Assembly (NCBI GenBank): GCA_964563105.1
Contig: CAZLXM010000012.1
Coordinates: 1-57,929 of the forward strand
From: CAYVTV01 sp964563105
Lineage (GTDB): Bacteria > Bacteroidota > Bacteroidia > Bacteroidales > GCA-2748055
Direction of reading: 5' to 3'
DNA: 57,929 nt
Shown here: one piece after another, positions 1 to 6,678 of the stretch
Layout of the letters: each line of letters starts with the position of its first letter
Numbering within the stretch: the first letter of the stretch is position 1
Notes under the pieces: model-generated
Database searches by the model: none
Told to the model about the DNA's origin: nothing
The model's input: only the letters and a program-made list of their open reading frames with translations
Program-made: the position numbers and the translations under genes

Positions 1-150
1 CGTGAGGAAATTGCGGGGCTACGCTGGGAACATGTAAATTTCAAAACAAATACAATACATATATGCGAAGTTCGCACGGAGGTCAATGGCGTTGTAGAGA
101 CGAAAGTACCAAAAACCCGATCTTCAACAGGGACACCACTTTTCCCCATT
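1..150 (+). pseudogene. Tyrosine recombinase (phage-type integrase) fragment
   Basis: The first forward frame is open from the window edge to a TGA at 151-153. It begins REEIAGLRWEHVNF, the box I region of tyrosine recombinases, whose catalytic Arg lies just before EI-GLRW. It continues through a beta-hairpin region to VPKTRSS, a typical integrase segment before the PL motif. The later catalytic parts (HxxR, H/W and the nucleophilic Tyr) are missing, because the sequence changes at about 105-130 into an antisense GH28 gene. The wording resembles integrases of Firmicutes phages and conjugative elements, and its bases look more GC-rich than the rest of the window. The upstream part lies outside the window. 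It is either a gene cut by rearrangement or one side of an assembly joint. Similarity is judged by eye. Confidence 0.7.
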
Positions 151-701
151 TGAAAAAGTCTGACCATTCCTGGCTGACGTTTTTTCCATGGCCACCAGAC
201 CTGGCCCTGTCCGTTAAGTACTCCGGTACCGGTGATAGCAATATTTTCACAATTTCTTGCATAAACAGGAGGGGAGTAATTATAACAGAAAAAACCTCCA
301 CGTTGAATAAGGATCACTGGCAAATAATCGTCAAAATTTTGACTGAATATCAGTTCGGCCCCCTCTTCAAGATGAAGGTTGACGTTACTCAGCAAATGAA
401 CAGGGCCGCTCATCCATTTTCCTTCAGGGATCAATACCTTTCCCCCTCCCGACTCATGACAAGCCTTAATTGCAGAACGAATCGCTTCAGTATTCAGAAA
501 AAGGGAATCTCCCTGTTTGGCACCATAATTTAAAATATTAAAAGTCTGATCCTTAAAAACAGGCTCCGTAAAATCAGGAAGATCAAAGGGTATTTTTTCA
601 TCTACGGTCTTATCCGGCTTATTACTACTAAGAGTACAGGAAACATTTAATAGGAGTAATACACATAAAAGTGTAACAAAAACATTTTTCACTTTATTCA
701 T
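105..701 (-). pseudogene. GH28 polygalacturonase, N-terminal part only
   Basis: The minus strand encodes a lipoprotein signal (start at 701, short hydrophobic stretch, Cys near residue 22) followed by FNILNYGAKQGD, the classical start of the pectate-lyase/GH28 right-handed beta-helix. Further on are SGGGKVLIPEGKW, LHLEEGAELIF, NIAITGTGVLNGQG and WWPWKKRQPG. Homology as I recall it from Bacteroidota GH28 enzymes runs to VPVEDRVFGT (about position 105). The catalytic Asp-containing segments (NTD, DD and the GHG region) would follow but are absent. The frame stays open to the window edge, but there it is antisense to an integrase. The intact enzyme would hydrolyse alpha-1,4-galacturonan outside the cytoplasm, fitting the KduI/KduD/TRAP genes further along. 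As it stands the product would lack its active site. Confidence 0.8.
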
Positions 702-744
702 AAACGAAAAATTAATTACTTTAAAACAGAATGGGATATCCCTG

Positions 745-752
745 CAAATATA
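745..752 (-). promoter_or_regulatory. Candidate -7 box (TATATTTG) of the GH28 gene
   Basis: On the minus strand this octamer reads TATATTTG and matches the Bacteroidota -7 consensus TAnnTTTG exactly. It lies about 44 bases upstream of the GH28 start codon at 701. I see no clear TTTG -33 element at the usual spacing, so the assignment is tentative. Confidence 0.3.
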
Positions 753-933
753 ATTAACATCTAAAGGAAAGAATTTCACTCTTTTTGCAATAGCTTACAC
801 AATATTTGCAGCAAAGCAGATAAATGTAATAAAGAGAAAAAAATGAAAATAAAACTAAGGGATTTGATATAGGATCGCCGGCTAAAGTGCTTATTCCAAT
901 ATCAAAATCAATTGTAAAAAACAGACAGAAATA

Positions 934-2385
934 TTATTTCAGGTTAATAATCTTACATGTTCCCGGTGAATATTCAACTGTAACAGATTTTGTACCGACC
1001 ATGACCTCCACGGGTGAATGATCGTCACTGAAATCTGTACGTCGTATCAAAACACGGTCATCAAGTGCAAGACCGGATATAACAGCACCTGGTTTTTTGG
1101 GCAGATCAAATGTTATAGGCCATCCTTTATCGAGGAATTCACCATATTGTTGTGCCGCAGCATAAACCTCGTGTAATAATTTGGTTTCTTTGGGAAATTC
1201 ATTTTTGCCACTCCACATGAAGAAAGCATTTGTCCCTCTGAATAACATATGCCACAGAAGTTCCTGATATGCATTTTCACTGAACTGAATAATTGAAGGA
1301 TCAGGCTGGACACCCACAAAAATAGTATGCCAATGAACAAAACTAATAACAGGAATATTATGCGGAGTACTTTTACCTGCATTACCTGCATTTAAAAGCA
1401 TATTATAAAACCAGCGGTAATCAGTATTTTCAAAGTTATACCAGGTATAAATTTCCCACCACGGATAAACTACAGGCATGGCAAAGGTGTAACCTGTTAG
1501 CGGAAAGTCATTATACCACTCACGATAAATCGCTTTCTGATCTTTCTTGGATGGATATTTTTCTGAAATGTTTTCAAAATAATCATACCAGTAACGGAAT
1601 CCATCGTTAGGATAAACAGCATAATTCCCAACGAGTGCATTGGGAAAACAGGAAAGGACCGGTTCTGCATAAGCAAAATATTGAAGGTATGACCTCATTT
1701 CACGCATGGTTTTACGAAAATTCTCAAAGCTGAAGTTTTGTCCCAAATATTGTTGGCATCTGCTACAGTTTTTTGAAGCTTCATACGCATTATTAACTTC
1801 AATAGGCCCGTCCACCTCCCAGTCGGCATAAATAAAATCAATTGTAAGGTCTTCTTCCTTATATTTTTTGAGGTAAAAATTTACCCTGTCACGAATCTCA
1901 TATTTCCTGTCATCGAGGGTAAAAGGACAACCCATTTTATGCCTTCCAAAACTTTCATCAAAAAAAGCTTTCCCGTTTTTATCAATATGTGCAGTCTGAT
2001 CTTTACCATCATAAAATCCATATAAAAGATTAGTCGCATCAATATTTATTCTTTTTCCAAGTTTTTTCTGTGCCCTGGCTATTATAAGACTCTGTTCGAG
2101 CACACTATCTCTTCCATTTACTTTCCATGAAGATACAATACCAATACCCCTGGAGTCAAGCTCCTTAACAAGAGCTTCGGCAGATTCTTCATCAAGAACT
2201 CCCGGATCTATTGCAGGCCACAAATAAAGGGGAAGACGTCCGCCGCGATCATACTCAAGTGGTTTTGTATTATCAAGTATAACCTGGATTTTTTCTGGCC
2301 ATTGAAAATCTGCATTCTTTTCTTCTTTAGGTGTACATGCAATAGTTGTCATAATAAGCATAAGACAAAAGATAAGTGATTTCAT
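934..2385 (-). CDS. Lipoprotein, possible TIM-barrel glycosidase
   Basis: This is a 483-residue protein with a lipoprotein signal (lipobox TIAC, Cys17), so it is probably anchored in the outer membrane or periplasm. I do not recognise a named family with certainty. Aromatic-rich strands, an acidic pair in FIYADWEVDGP (Asp188, Glu190), the strand NALVGNYAVYP (about 249-259), IPVISFVHWH and the late segment LLWHMLFRGTNAFFMW are laid out like a (beta/alpha)8 glycosidase. The D-x-E pair and the order of the later strands recall GH56 hyaluronidases, but that is pattern recognition only. A CxxC pair (Cys207, Cys210) follows the acidic motif. It sits between GH28 and the SRAP gene on the same strand, separated by 232 and 257 bases, so it is probably transcribed alone. 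A role in uronic-acid polysaccharide breakdown is an inference from position. Confidence 0.6.
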   Translation of the reverse strand: MKSLIFCLMLIMTTIACTPKEEKNADFQWPEKIQVILDNTKPLEYDRGGRLPLYLWPAIDPGVLDEESAEALVKELDSRGIGIVSSWKVNGRDSVLEQSLIIARAQKKLGKRINIDATNLLYGFYDGKDQTAHIDKNGKAFFDESFGRHKMGCPFTLDDRKYEIRDRVNFYLKKYKEEDLTIDFIYADWEVDGPIEVNNAYEASKNCSRCQQYLGQNFSFENFRKTMREMRSYLQYFAYAEPVLSCFPNALVGNYAVYPNDGFRYWYDYFENISEKYPSKKDQKAIYREWYNDFPLTGYTFAMPVVYPWWEIYTWYNFENTDYRWFYNMLLNAGNAGKSTPHNIPVISFVHWHTIFVGVQPDPSIIQFSENAYQELLWHMLFRGTNAFFMWSGKNEFPKETKLLHEVYAAAQQYGEFLDKGWPITFDLPKKPGAVISGLALDDRVLIRRTDFSDDHSPVEVMVGTKSVTVEYSPGTCKIINLK

Positions 2386-2473
2386 TCGTGAAAATTTTAA
2401 TTATTATATTAGTTTTTATCTGTGTTTAAGATTGAAAAATATAGGTTTTTCAATATAAAAAGACTGTTTATAC

Positions 2474-2513
2474 GTTTAATTCATAAAAATACAAAGATTT
2501 TTATGAATTAAAC
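2474..2513. repeat. Perfect 17-bp AT-rich inverted repeat (long hairpin)
   Basis: Arm 2474-2490 (GTTTAATTCATAAAAAT) is exactly complementary to 2497-2513, with a six-base loop ACAAAG. Beyond one mismatch, five more pairs extend it to about 2468-2519. It lies about 130 bases beyond the SRAP stop codon and 90 bases before the lipoprotein start, both genes reading on the minus strand. It could end SRAP transcription, be a leader structure of the lipoprotein mRNA, or be a small palindromic mobile repeat. It has no GC-rich core. Confidence 0.65.
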
Positions 2514-2642
2514 ATATAATATTATTATTTATTCATGCATGTTTTAATAAGATAAAAACAGGTAAATAATGCTATCACTCCCGGCAGGATATGTATTATT
2601 ACCTCTTAAGAACAAAAAAACAATAAACTTAACAGGGAACTT

Positions 2643-3365
2643 TCAGAATGAAATGCCCGGGCCTGTTCCCCAGGCCTGAATAATAGAAGGATCGCTGATA
2701 TCAATTCCTTTTTTAAGTTTATTACTATCAACCGGCCATGCAATAAGCTGATCATCCGGTAAAGGTTGTAAGAGTCCGGCAAGTTCTTTCACTGAGAAGG
2801 AGTTGTTGATCCAATCCTTTTCCACCTCTGGTGAAAGGATAGCGGGCATACGTTTTTTAAGATTATGAATACTTTCAAGGAGTTGATTTGCACGTGTTGT
2901 AATTATTGAAAAAGTATTCTGAATTTCGCCACTATCCCTATTTGTCCATATATCAAATAACCCTGCAAATGCGAAAGGTTTATTATCTTTTCTTTTTATA
3001 TAAAATAATATTTTTCTTTTACCGGCGGTATGCCATTCAAAAAAACCGTGGGCAGGTACCATGCATCTCCTGTTTTTTGCCGAAAAACGAAAAGAAGGTT
3101 TTTCCCAAATTGTTTCTGACCTGGCATTATAGGTTCCGCCCAGTATTTTTTTTGCATCATCTTCAGTTTTGACCCATGAAGGAATAAGCCCCCATTGAAA
3201 TAATTGTATCAATCCGGGATTGTTATTTGTAATCACGGGAAGAAAAGGACGATCAAATGCAGAATGAAAAAAACCAGGGGTATAGCGAGGGTCTTCAGGC
3301 ATTTTTACTCCAAATCTGCGTTCCAGGTCAATGCGCGGAAGATTAATTTCAACGAAATAGCACAT
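2643..3365 (-). CDS. yedK: SRAP family abasic-site-crosslinking protein (YedK/HMCES-like)
   Basis: SRAP proteins bind abasic sites in single-stranded DNA and protect them by a covalent thiazolidine link through Cys2. The sequence begins MCYFVEIN, giving Cys2 after Met removal. It has the other family residues: Asn80 in YNARSET, Glu110 in PAHGFFEW and His167 in SIHNLKKRMPAIL. At 240 residues it has the normal family length, and the start is fixed because Cys2 must follow the initiator Met. It is divergent from the Lon-domain gene with 81 bases between starts, and lies 2 kb from an S24 repressor, DinB and a DnaE-type polymerase. SRAP genes are known to recur with SOS mutagenesis genes, so a damage-response role is likely. 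The gene symbol follows the E. coli homologue. Confidence 0.93.
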   Translation of the reverse strand: MCYFVEINLPRIDLERRFGVKMPEDPRYTPGFFHSAFDRPFLPVITNNNPGLIQLFQWGLIPSWVKTEDDAKKILGGTYNARSETIWEKPSFRFSAKNRRCMVPAHGFFEWHTAGKRKILFYIKRKDNKPFAFAGLFDIWTNRDSGEIQNTFSIITTRANQLLESIHNLKKRMPAILSPEVEKDWINNSFSVKELAGLLQPLPDDQLIAWPVDSNKLKKGIDISDPSIIQAWGTGPGISF

Positions 3366-3446
3366 TTTTAACTGAATAATTTCTTCACAAGTTAAACATT
3401 TTTACTTATTGAATTGTTGAAGTATTTGTAAAAAGTTAAATCCTAA

Positions 3447-4064
3447 ATGAGACAAGTTATAATGTTTACCGAGGATAAAATTATACCCTACTTTCCCCTA
3501 AATATTACTTTGCTCCCGGGAGAAGATACACTTCTTAAAATTTTTGAACCCAGATACATACAATTAATTAAAGAATGTGAAAAAAGCGGCATTACATTCG
3601 GGATCCCTTATGTAAAAAATATGCAGGTACAATCATATGGCTCAGAAGCTAAACTTAAACAGATTGTTGCCACCAACTCTCTGGGGGAGATGGTTATAAC
3701 AGTAGAAGGAACCGGAATATTCAAGGTGTTAAGCCTGGAAAATCCGATGAAAGACAAATTATACAGCGGAGGAAAAGTAAAAATGATTGGTAATGATCAT
3801 CAGGTAAAAAATGAAGGACTAATTAGTACACTTATGTTTTATATGAACTATGCAGATCCTGATTTTCTCAAAAACACGAATATTTCAGGAATTTATATTC
3901 ATGATATCGCACGCGCACTAAATTTATCATCGGAAGATAAATACAATTATATAATAACCAAACCACCCGAACAGCAGGAGAAATTTCTACTTTCACAAGT
4001 ACAATGCCTTTTAAAGATAAGAGAGCAGGAAAAGATGCTGGATAACGACTATAGTTTAAATTAG
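3447..4064 (+). CDS. Lon N-terminal substrate-binding domain protein
   Basis: This 205-residue protein consists only of a Lon substrate-binding (LAN/PUA-like) domain: IPYFPLNITLLPGEDTLLKIFEPRYIQLIKEC, with the family-typical PLFPL-like start, the P-G turn and the IFEPRY motif. It has no AAA+ or serine protease part, so it is not Lon protease. In other bacteria such stand-alone domains are thought to bind unfolded or specific proteins, but their role is poorly known. ATG at 3462 (MFTEDK) is an alternative start five codons downstream. It diverges from the SRAP gene and converges on the S24 regulator with an 83-base gap. That gap holds an imperfect AT-rich inverted repeat (about 4070-4125), which may stop transcription from both sides. 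Confidence 0.85.
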   Translation: MRQVIMFTEDKIIPYFPLNITLLPGEDTLLKIFEPRYIQLIKECEKSGITFGIPYVKNMQVQSYGSEAKLKQIVATNSLGEMVITVEGTGIFKVLSLENPMKDKLYSGGKVKMIGNDHQVKNEGLISTLMFYMNYADPDFLKNTNISGIYIHDIARALNLSSEDKYNYIITKPPEQQEKFLLSQVQCLLKIREQEKMLDNDYSLN

Positions 4065-4147
4065 TCATATTACAATAATATATAAAAGCTGGTATATTAT
4101 AATAATATTGTTATCAGGATCAGATTGCTTTTTATCTTCAGATCATT

Positions 4148-4948
4148 TTATTTTTTCAATCTGCTTTTCAGTCTTTCCAAATCTTTTTTCAAATTGGCAA
4201 CAGTACGATAAATTTCAGTACCCGGAATAACCGGCTCGGGTATTTCAGCACTTATATAATGTACAAACCTCCATATTTCTCTAATATCTTTAATACTCAC
4301 GTCAAAAGGCTCATACAGCGCATTAAGTGAATATAACATTAATTTACCCTGGTCTTTTATCAGGTTCTCAACAATTTTAAATACGATTCCTTCATTAAGA
4401 GTAAGTATAATATAGGCATCACCTGATAAAATATTGCTCCAGTCCTGAACAAATTCTCCCGTAACCCATGATTTATCCGGTATTGGCAGCATAGAGTCAC
4501 CGTTTATCTGGAAAGTACGATATTTTTTATTGGGAGAAAGAAAAGGAAGCCTAAATACCGGTAGTTCACCAATAAATTCAGGATCTGCAAATCCATTGGT
4601 ATATCCGGCTTTAGCTTTTTCGTTAACTAATTCAATATTTTCTTCATTGTTCCTGTCTACTGTAGTAGCAAGTACTCTCAATTTTTGTCCGCTAATAAAT
4701 ACATCCTGCCCCTGCTCAAGCTGGCGAACCTGACTGCCTGAAAGCTTTTGCAGGTCAACAGCTATCAGGGTATCAACCGCAATCCCAAAATAACGGGAAA
4801 AACTTAGCAGGGAATTTATACCAGGCTCAGCTATATTATTTTCGTATCCACTTAAGGTTGAGCGTTTCATCCGGAGGGCAGAAGCAAGATCATCCTGTGT
4901 TTTTTTTCTGCGTTTCCTTAAAAATTTAATGTTTGAACTGAAATACAT
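4148..4948 (-). CDS. LexA-like HTH-XRE / S24 autocleaving repressor
   Basis: The protein has 266 residues. Residues 4-60 form an XRE-type helix-turn-helix (FLRKRRKKTQDDLASAL, then SGYENNIAEPG). Residues about 110-225 form an S24 LexA/CI-type peptidase domain. The visible catalytic dyad is Ser152 in NGDSMLP and Lys191 in VFKIV, 39 apart as in LexA-like proteins. An Ala114-Gly115 bond in KAKAGY lies about 37 residues before the serine, where LexA cuts itself. The family represses target genes until RecA filaments trigger self-cleavage. It is divergent from dinB, and the shared 414-base region holds two identically spaced palindromes (5004-5018, 5027-5041). I infer that it represses itself and the dinB-dnaE pair. 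It replaces a canonical LexA, which I do not see here. Confidence 0.9.
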   Translation of the reverse strand: MYFSSNIKFLRKRRKKTQDDLASALRMKRSTLSGYENNIAEPGINSLLSFSRYFGIAVDTLIAVDLQKLSGSQVRQLEQGQDVFISGQKLRVLATTVDRNNEENIELVNEKAKAGYTNGFADPEFIGELPVFRLPFLSPNKKYRTFQINGDSMLPIPDKSWVTGEFVQDWSNILSGDAYIILTLNEGIVFKIVENLIKDQGKLMLYSLNALYEPFDVSIKDIREIWRFVHYISAEIPEPVIPGTEIYRTVANLKKDLERLKSRLKK

Positions 4949-5003
4949 AGCTATATTATTTTTTGTTAAAAATAATTAATGTTTTTGTTGTTTTACAAAT
5001 AAT

Positions 5004-5041
5004 GATTAAATTATAATCTGAATTTTGATTGATTTTTAATC
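5004..5041. promoter_or_regulatory. Candidate operator: two GATT-N7-AATC palindromes
   Basis: GATT-aaattat-AATC (5004-5018) and GATT-gattttt-AATC (5027-5041) are dyads with identical 7-base spacers. Their centres are 23 bases apart, about two helical turns. They lie 56-93 bases upstream of the S24 repressor start and about 320 bases upstream of dinB. Paired dyads between a LexA-like repressor and its likely target suggest its operator. The background is AT-rich, so chance is possible. Confidence 0.45.
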
Positions 5042-5124
5042 AAAGATATGCTAAAAAATAATATAAGTCAAGAGACAGGACATATTAATTAAATAATGAC
5101 AGGGTTAGAATGATGAAATCAGGT

Positions 5125-5331
5125 GAAACCCCCATGTACTATCATTCACAACAAGAAAATGAAAATATTTGGAGGTTCCATCAGAACGACGTGATTTACA
5201 ACAATATAACTAAAATATTTTCTGATGAAACCCCCATGTACTATCGTTCACAACAAGAAAATGAAAATATTTGGAGGTTCCATCAGAACGACGTGATTAA
5301 CAACAAAATAACGCAAATATTTTCTGATGAA
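5125..5331 (+). repeat. Dispersed 102-bp palindromic repeat, array A (2 units)
   Basis: Two tandem 102-base units (5125-5226, 5227-5328) are followed by the first bases of a third (GAA). Each unit carries a right arm GGAGGTTCCATCAGAA. The left arm TTCTGATGAAACCCCC spans each unit boundary, so the arms can pair across a loop of about 37 bases. The units differ from each other at only about eight positions. A 34-codon frame is open through both units and ends at 5352, ten bases before dinB. The final TCTGATGAA also contains an ATG, here followed after one codon by TGA. The stretch 4949-5362 otherwise holds only the operator candidate at 5004-5041. Confidence 0.9.
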
Positions 5332-5362
5332 ATGAAAGAGTGCGGACAATAAATACGGAATA

Positions 5363-6514
5363 ATGGACAGGCATATAGTTCATATGGATATGGATACATT
5401 TTTTGTATCGGTTGAGCGTTTACAAAACAGTGGCTTAAACGGTAAACCGGTAATTATTGGAGGAGTATCTGATCGCGGGGTAGTTGCGGGCTGCAGTTAT
5501 GAAGCAAGGGCATACGGAGTACATTCGGCTATGCCAATGAAACTGGCATATCATCTGTGTAAAGATGCTATAGTAATACGGGGTGATATGGAGTTATATT
5601 CAAAATATTCACACCTTGTAACAGAAATCATTGCAGATAGTGCTCCCGTATATGAAAAATCATCAATAGATGAACATTATATTGACATCACAGGTATGGA
5701 CAGATTTTTTGGCTGTCAGAAGTGGGCACATGAGTTAAGACAAAAGATCATACGGGAAACGGGATTACCTGTGTCATGCGGGCTTTCGGCAAACAAAACC
5801 GTATCGAAGATTGCTGCAGGAGAAGCCAAGCCTAATGGAGAAAAACAAGTGGAAGCTCCGTTTATAAAACCATTCCTCTCACCTCTTCCAATAAGAAAAA
5901 TGCCAATGATAGGCCCACAAACCAGCAACCTGCTAAGATCTATGGGAGTTTTCACCATAGGTACACTTAGCATGGTTCCTCCGGAAATGATTGAGAAAGT
6001 ACTTGGAAAAAATGGAATGGAAATGTGGAAAAGGGCCAATGGAATTGACACATCACCTGTAATACAGTATTCCGAAAAAAAATCATTAAGCACGGAAAGA
6101 ACTTTTGAAAAAGACAGTACTGATTCGATAAGAACAAAAAATATTCTTTCCGGTATGACAGAGGAACTGGCTTATGAATTGAGATGTAAACACAGGCTTA
6201 CTTCATGTATTACCGTGAAAATAAGATATTCTAACTTCGACACACACAGCCTCCAGAGAAGGATTCCTTATACTTCTTTCGACCATCAGATTATACCTGT
6301 AGTTAAAGAATTATTTGACAGACTATACCAGCGACGCATGCTTATCAGGCTTGTAGGTGTAAAATTCAGTCATCTTGTACAAGGTGTCCGGCAACTTAAT
6401 ATGTTTGAAGATACACCTGCCATGACAAATCTTTATCTGACAGTAGACAGGATCAGAAAAAAATTCGGGGCAAATGCAGTGAGAATAGCAGGATATATGG
6501 ATATTGGGCAATAA
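5363..6514 (+). CDS. dinB: Y-family DNA polymerase IV
   Basis: This 383-residue translesion polymerase begins RHIVHMDMDTFFVSVE, carrying the first metal-binding aspartates (Asp9, Asp11). The second acidic pair is present in KSSIDEHYID (Asp103, Glu104), so it should be catalytically active, unlike the inactive ImuB branch. The steric-gate region, helix-hairpin-helix (about 175-200, PIRKMPMIGPQT) and little finger (about 245-345) follow in order. A clamp-binding peptide, QLNMF, is at residues 344-348. The gene starts ten bases after the frame of the upstream repeat array closes, and lies 164 bases before the DnaE-type gene on the same strand. Divergence from a LexA-like repressor suggests DNA-damage induction. 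Error-prone lesion bypass is the family role; damage control here is an inference. Confidence 0.95.
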   Translation: MDRHIVHMDMDTFFVSVERLQNSGLNGKPVIIGGVSDRGVVAGCSYEARAYGVHSAMPMKLAYHLCKDAIVIRGDMELYSKYSHLVTEIIADSAPVYEKSSIDEHYIDITGMDRFFGCQKWAHELRQKIIRETGLPVSCGLSANKTVSKIAAGEAKPNGEKQVEAPFIKPFLSPLPIRKMPMIGPQTSNLLRSMGVFTIGTLSMVPPEMIEKVLGKNGMEMWKRANGIDTSPVIQYSEKKSLSTERTFEKDSTDSIRTKNILSGMTEELAYELRCKHRLTSCITVKIRYSNFDTHSLQRRIPYTSFDHQIIPVVKELFDRLYQRRMLIRLVGVKFSHLVQGVRQLNMFEDTPAMTNLYLTVDRIRKKFGANAVRIAGYMDIGQ

Positions 6515-6650
6515 GCTATTAAATCATAAAATATGAAAAGGATCCAAAGAAATAAGATCACAAAATTAAGCAGTTGCCTTAAATATTTCAGGCCTGTAAT
6601 CTGTACTACTAATAATATAGTAAAAAGGTATCATCAAATATTCAGGCAAA

Positions 6651-6677
6651 TCACCCGTCACTAGTCACCCGTCACCC
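6651..6677. repeat. Short GTCAC-type tandem repeat before dnaE
   Basis: TCACCCGTCAC occurs twice with a 14-base period (6651-6661, 6665-6675), ending two bases before the dnaE start codon. A related stretch, GTCACTCGTCACTCGGG, lies 60 bases beyond the dnaE stop (9671-9687). The G+C-rich motif stands out from the AT-rich background. Confidence 0.6.
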
Positions 6678-6678
6678 A

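Noticed and set aside
63..533. Forward 156-residue ORF at the left edge
   Set aside because: It is antisense to the clear GH28 lipoprotein and has no recognisable features; the integrase lies in another forward frame.
5125..5331. CRISPR array
   Set aside because: The units are head-to-tail copies of 102 bases without unique spacers, and no cas genes are near.
6533..6664. 43-codon ORF between dinB and dnaE
   Set aside because: It is short and basic, without known features, and its end runs into the GTCAC repeat; not enough to call a gene.
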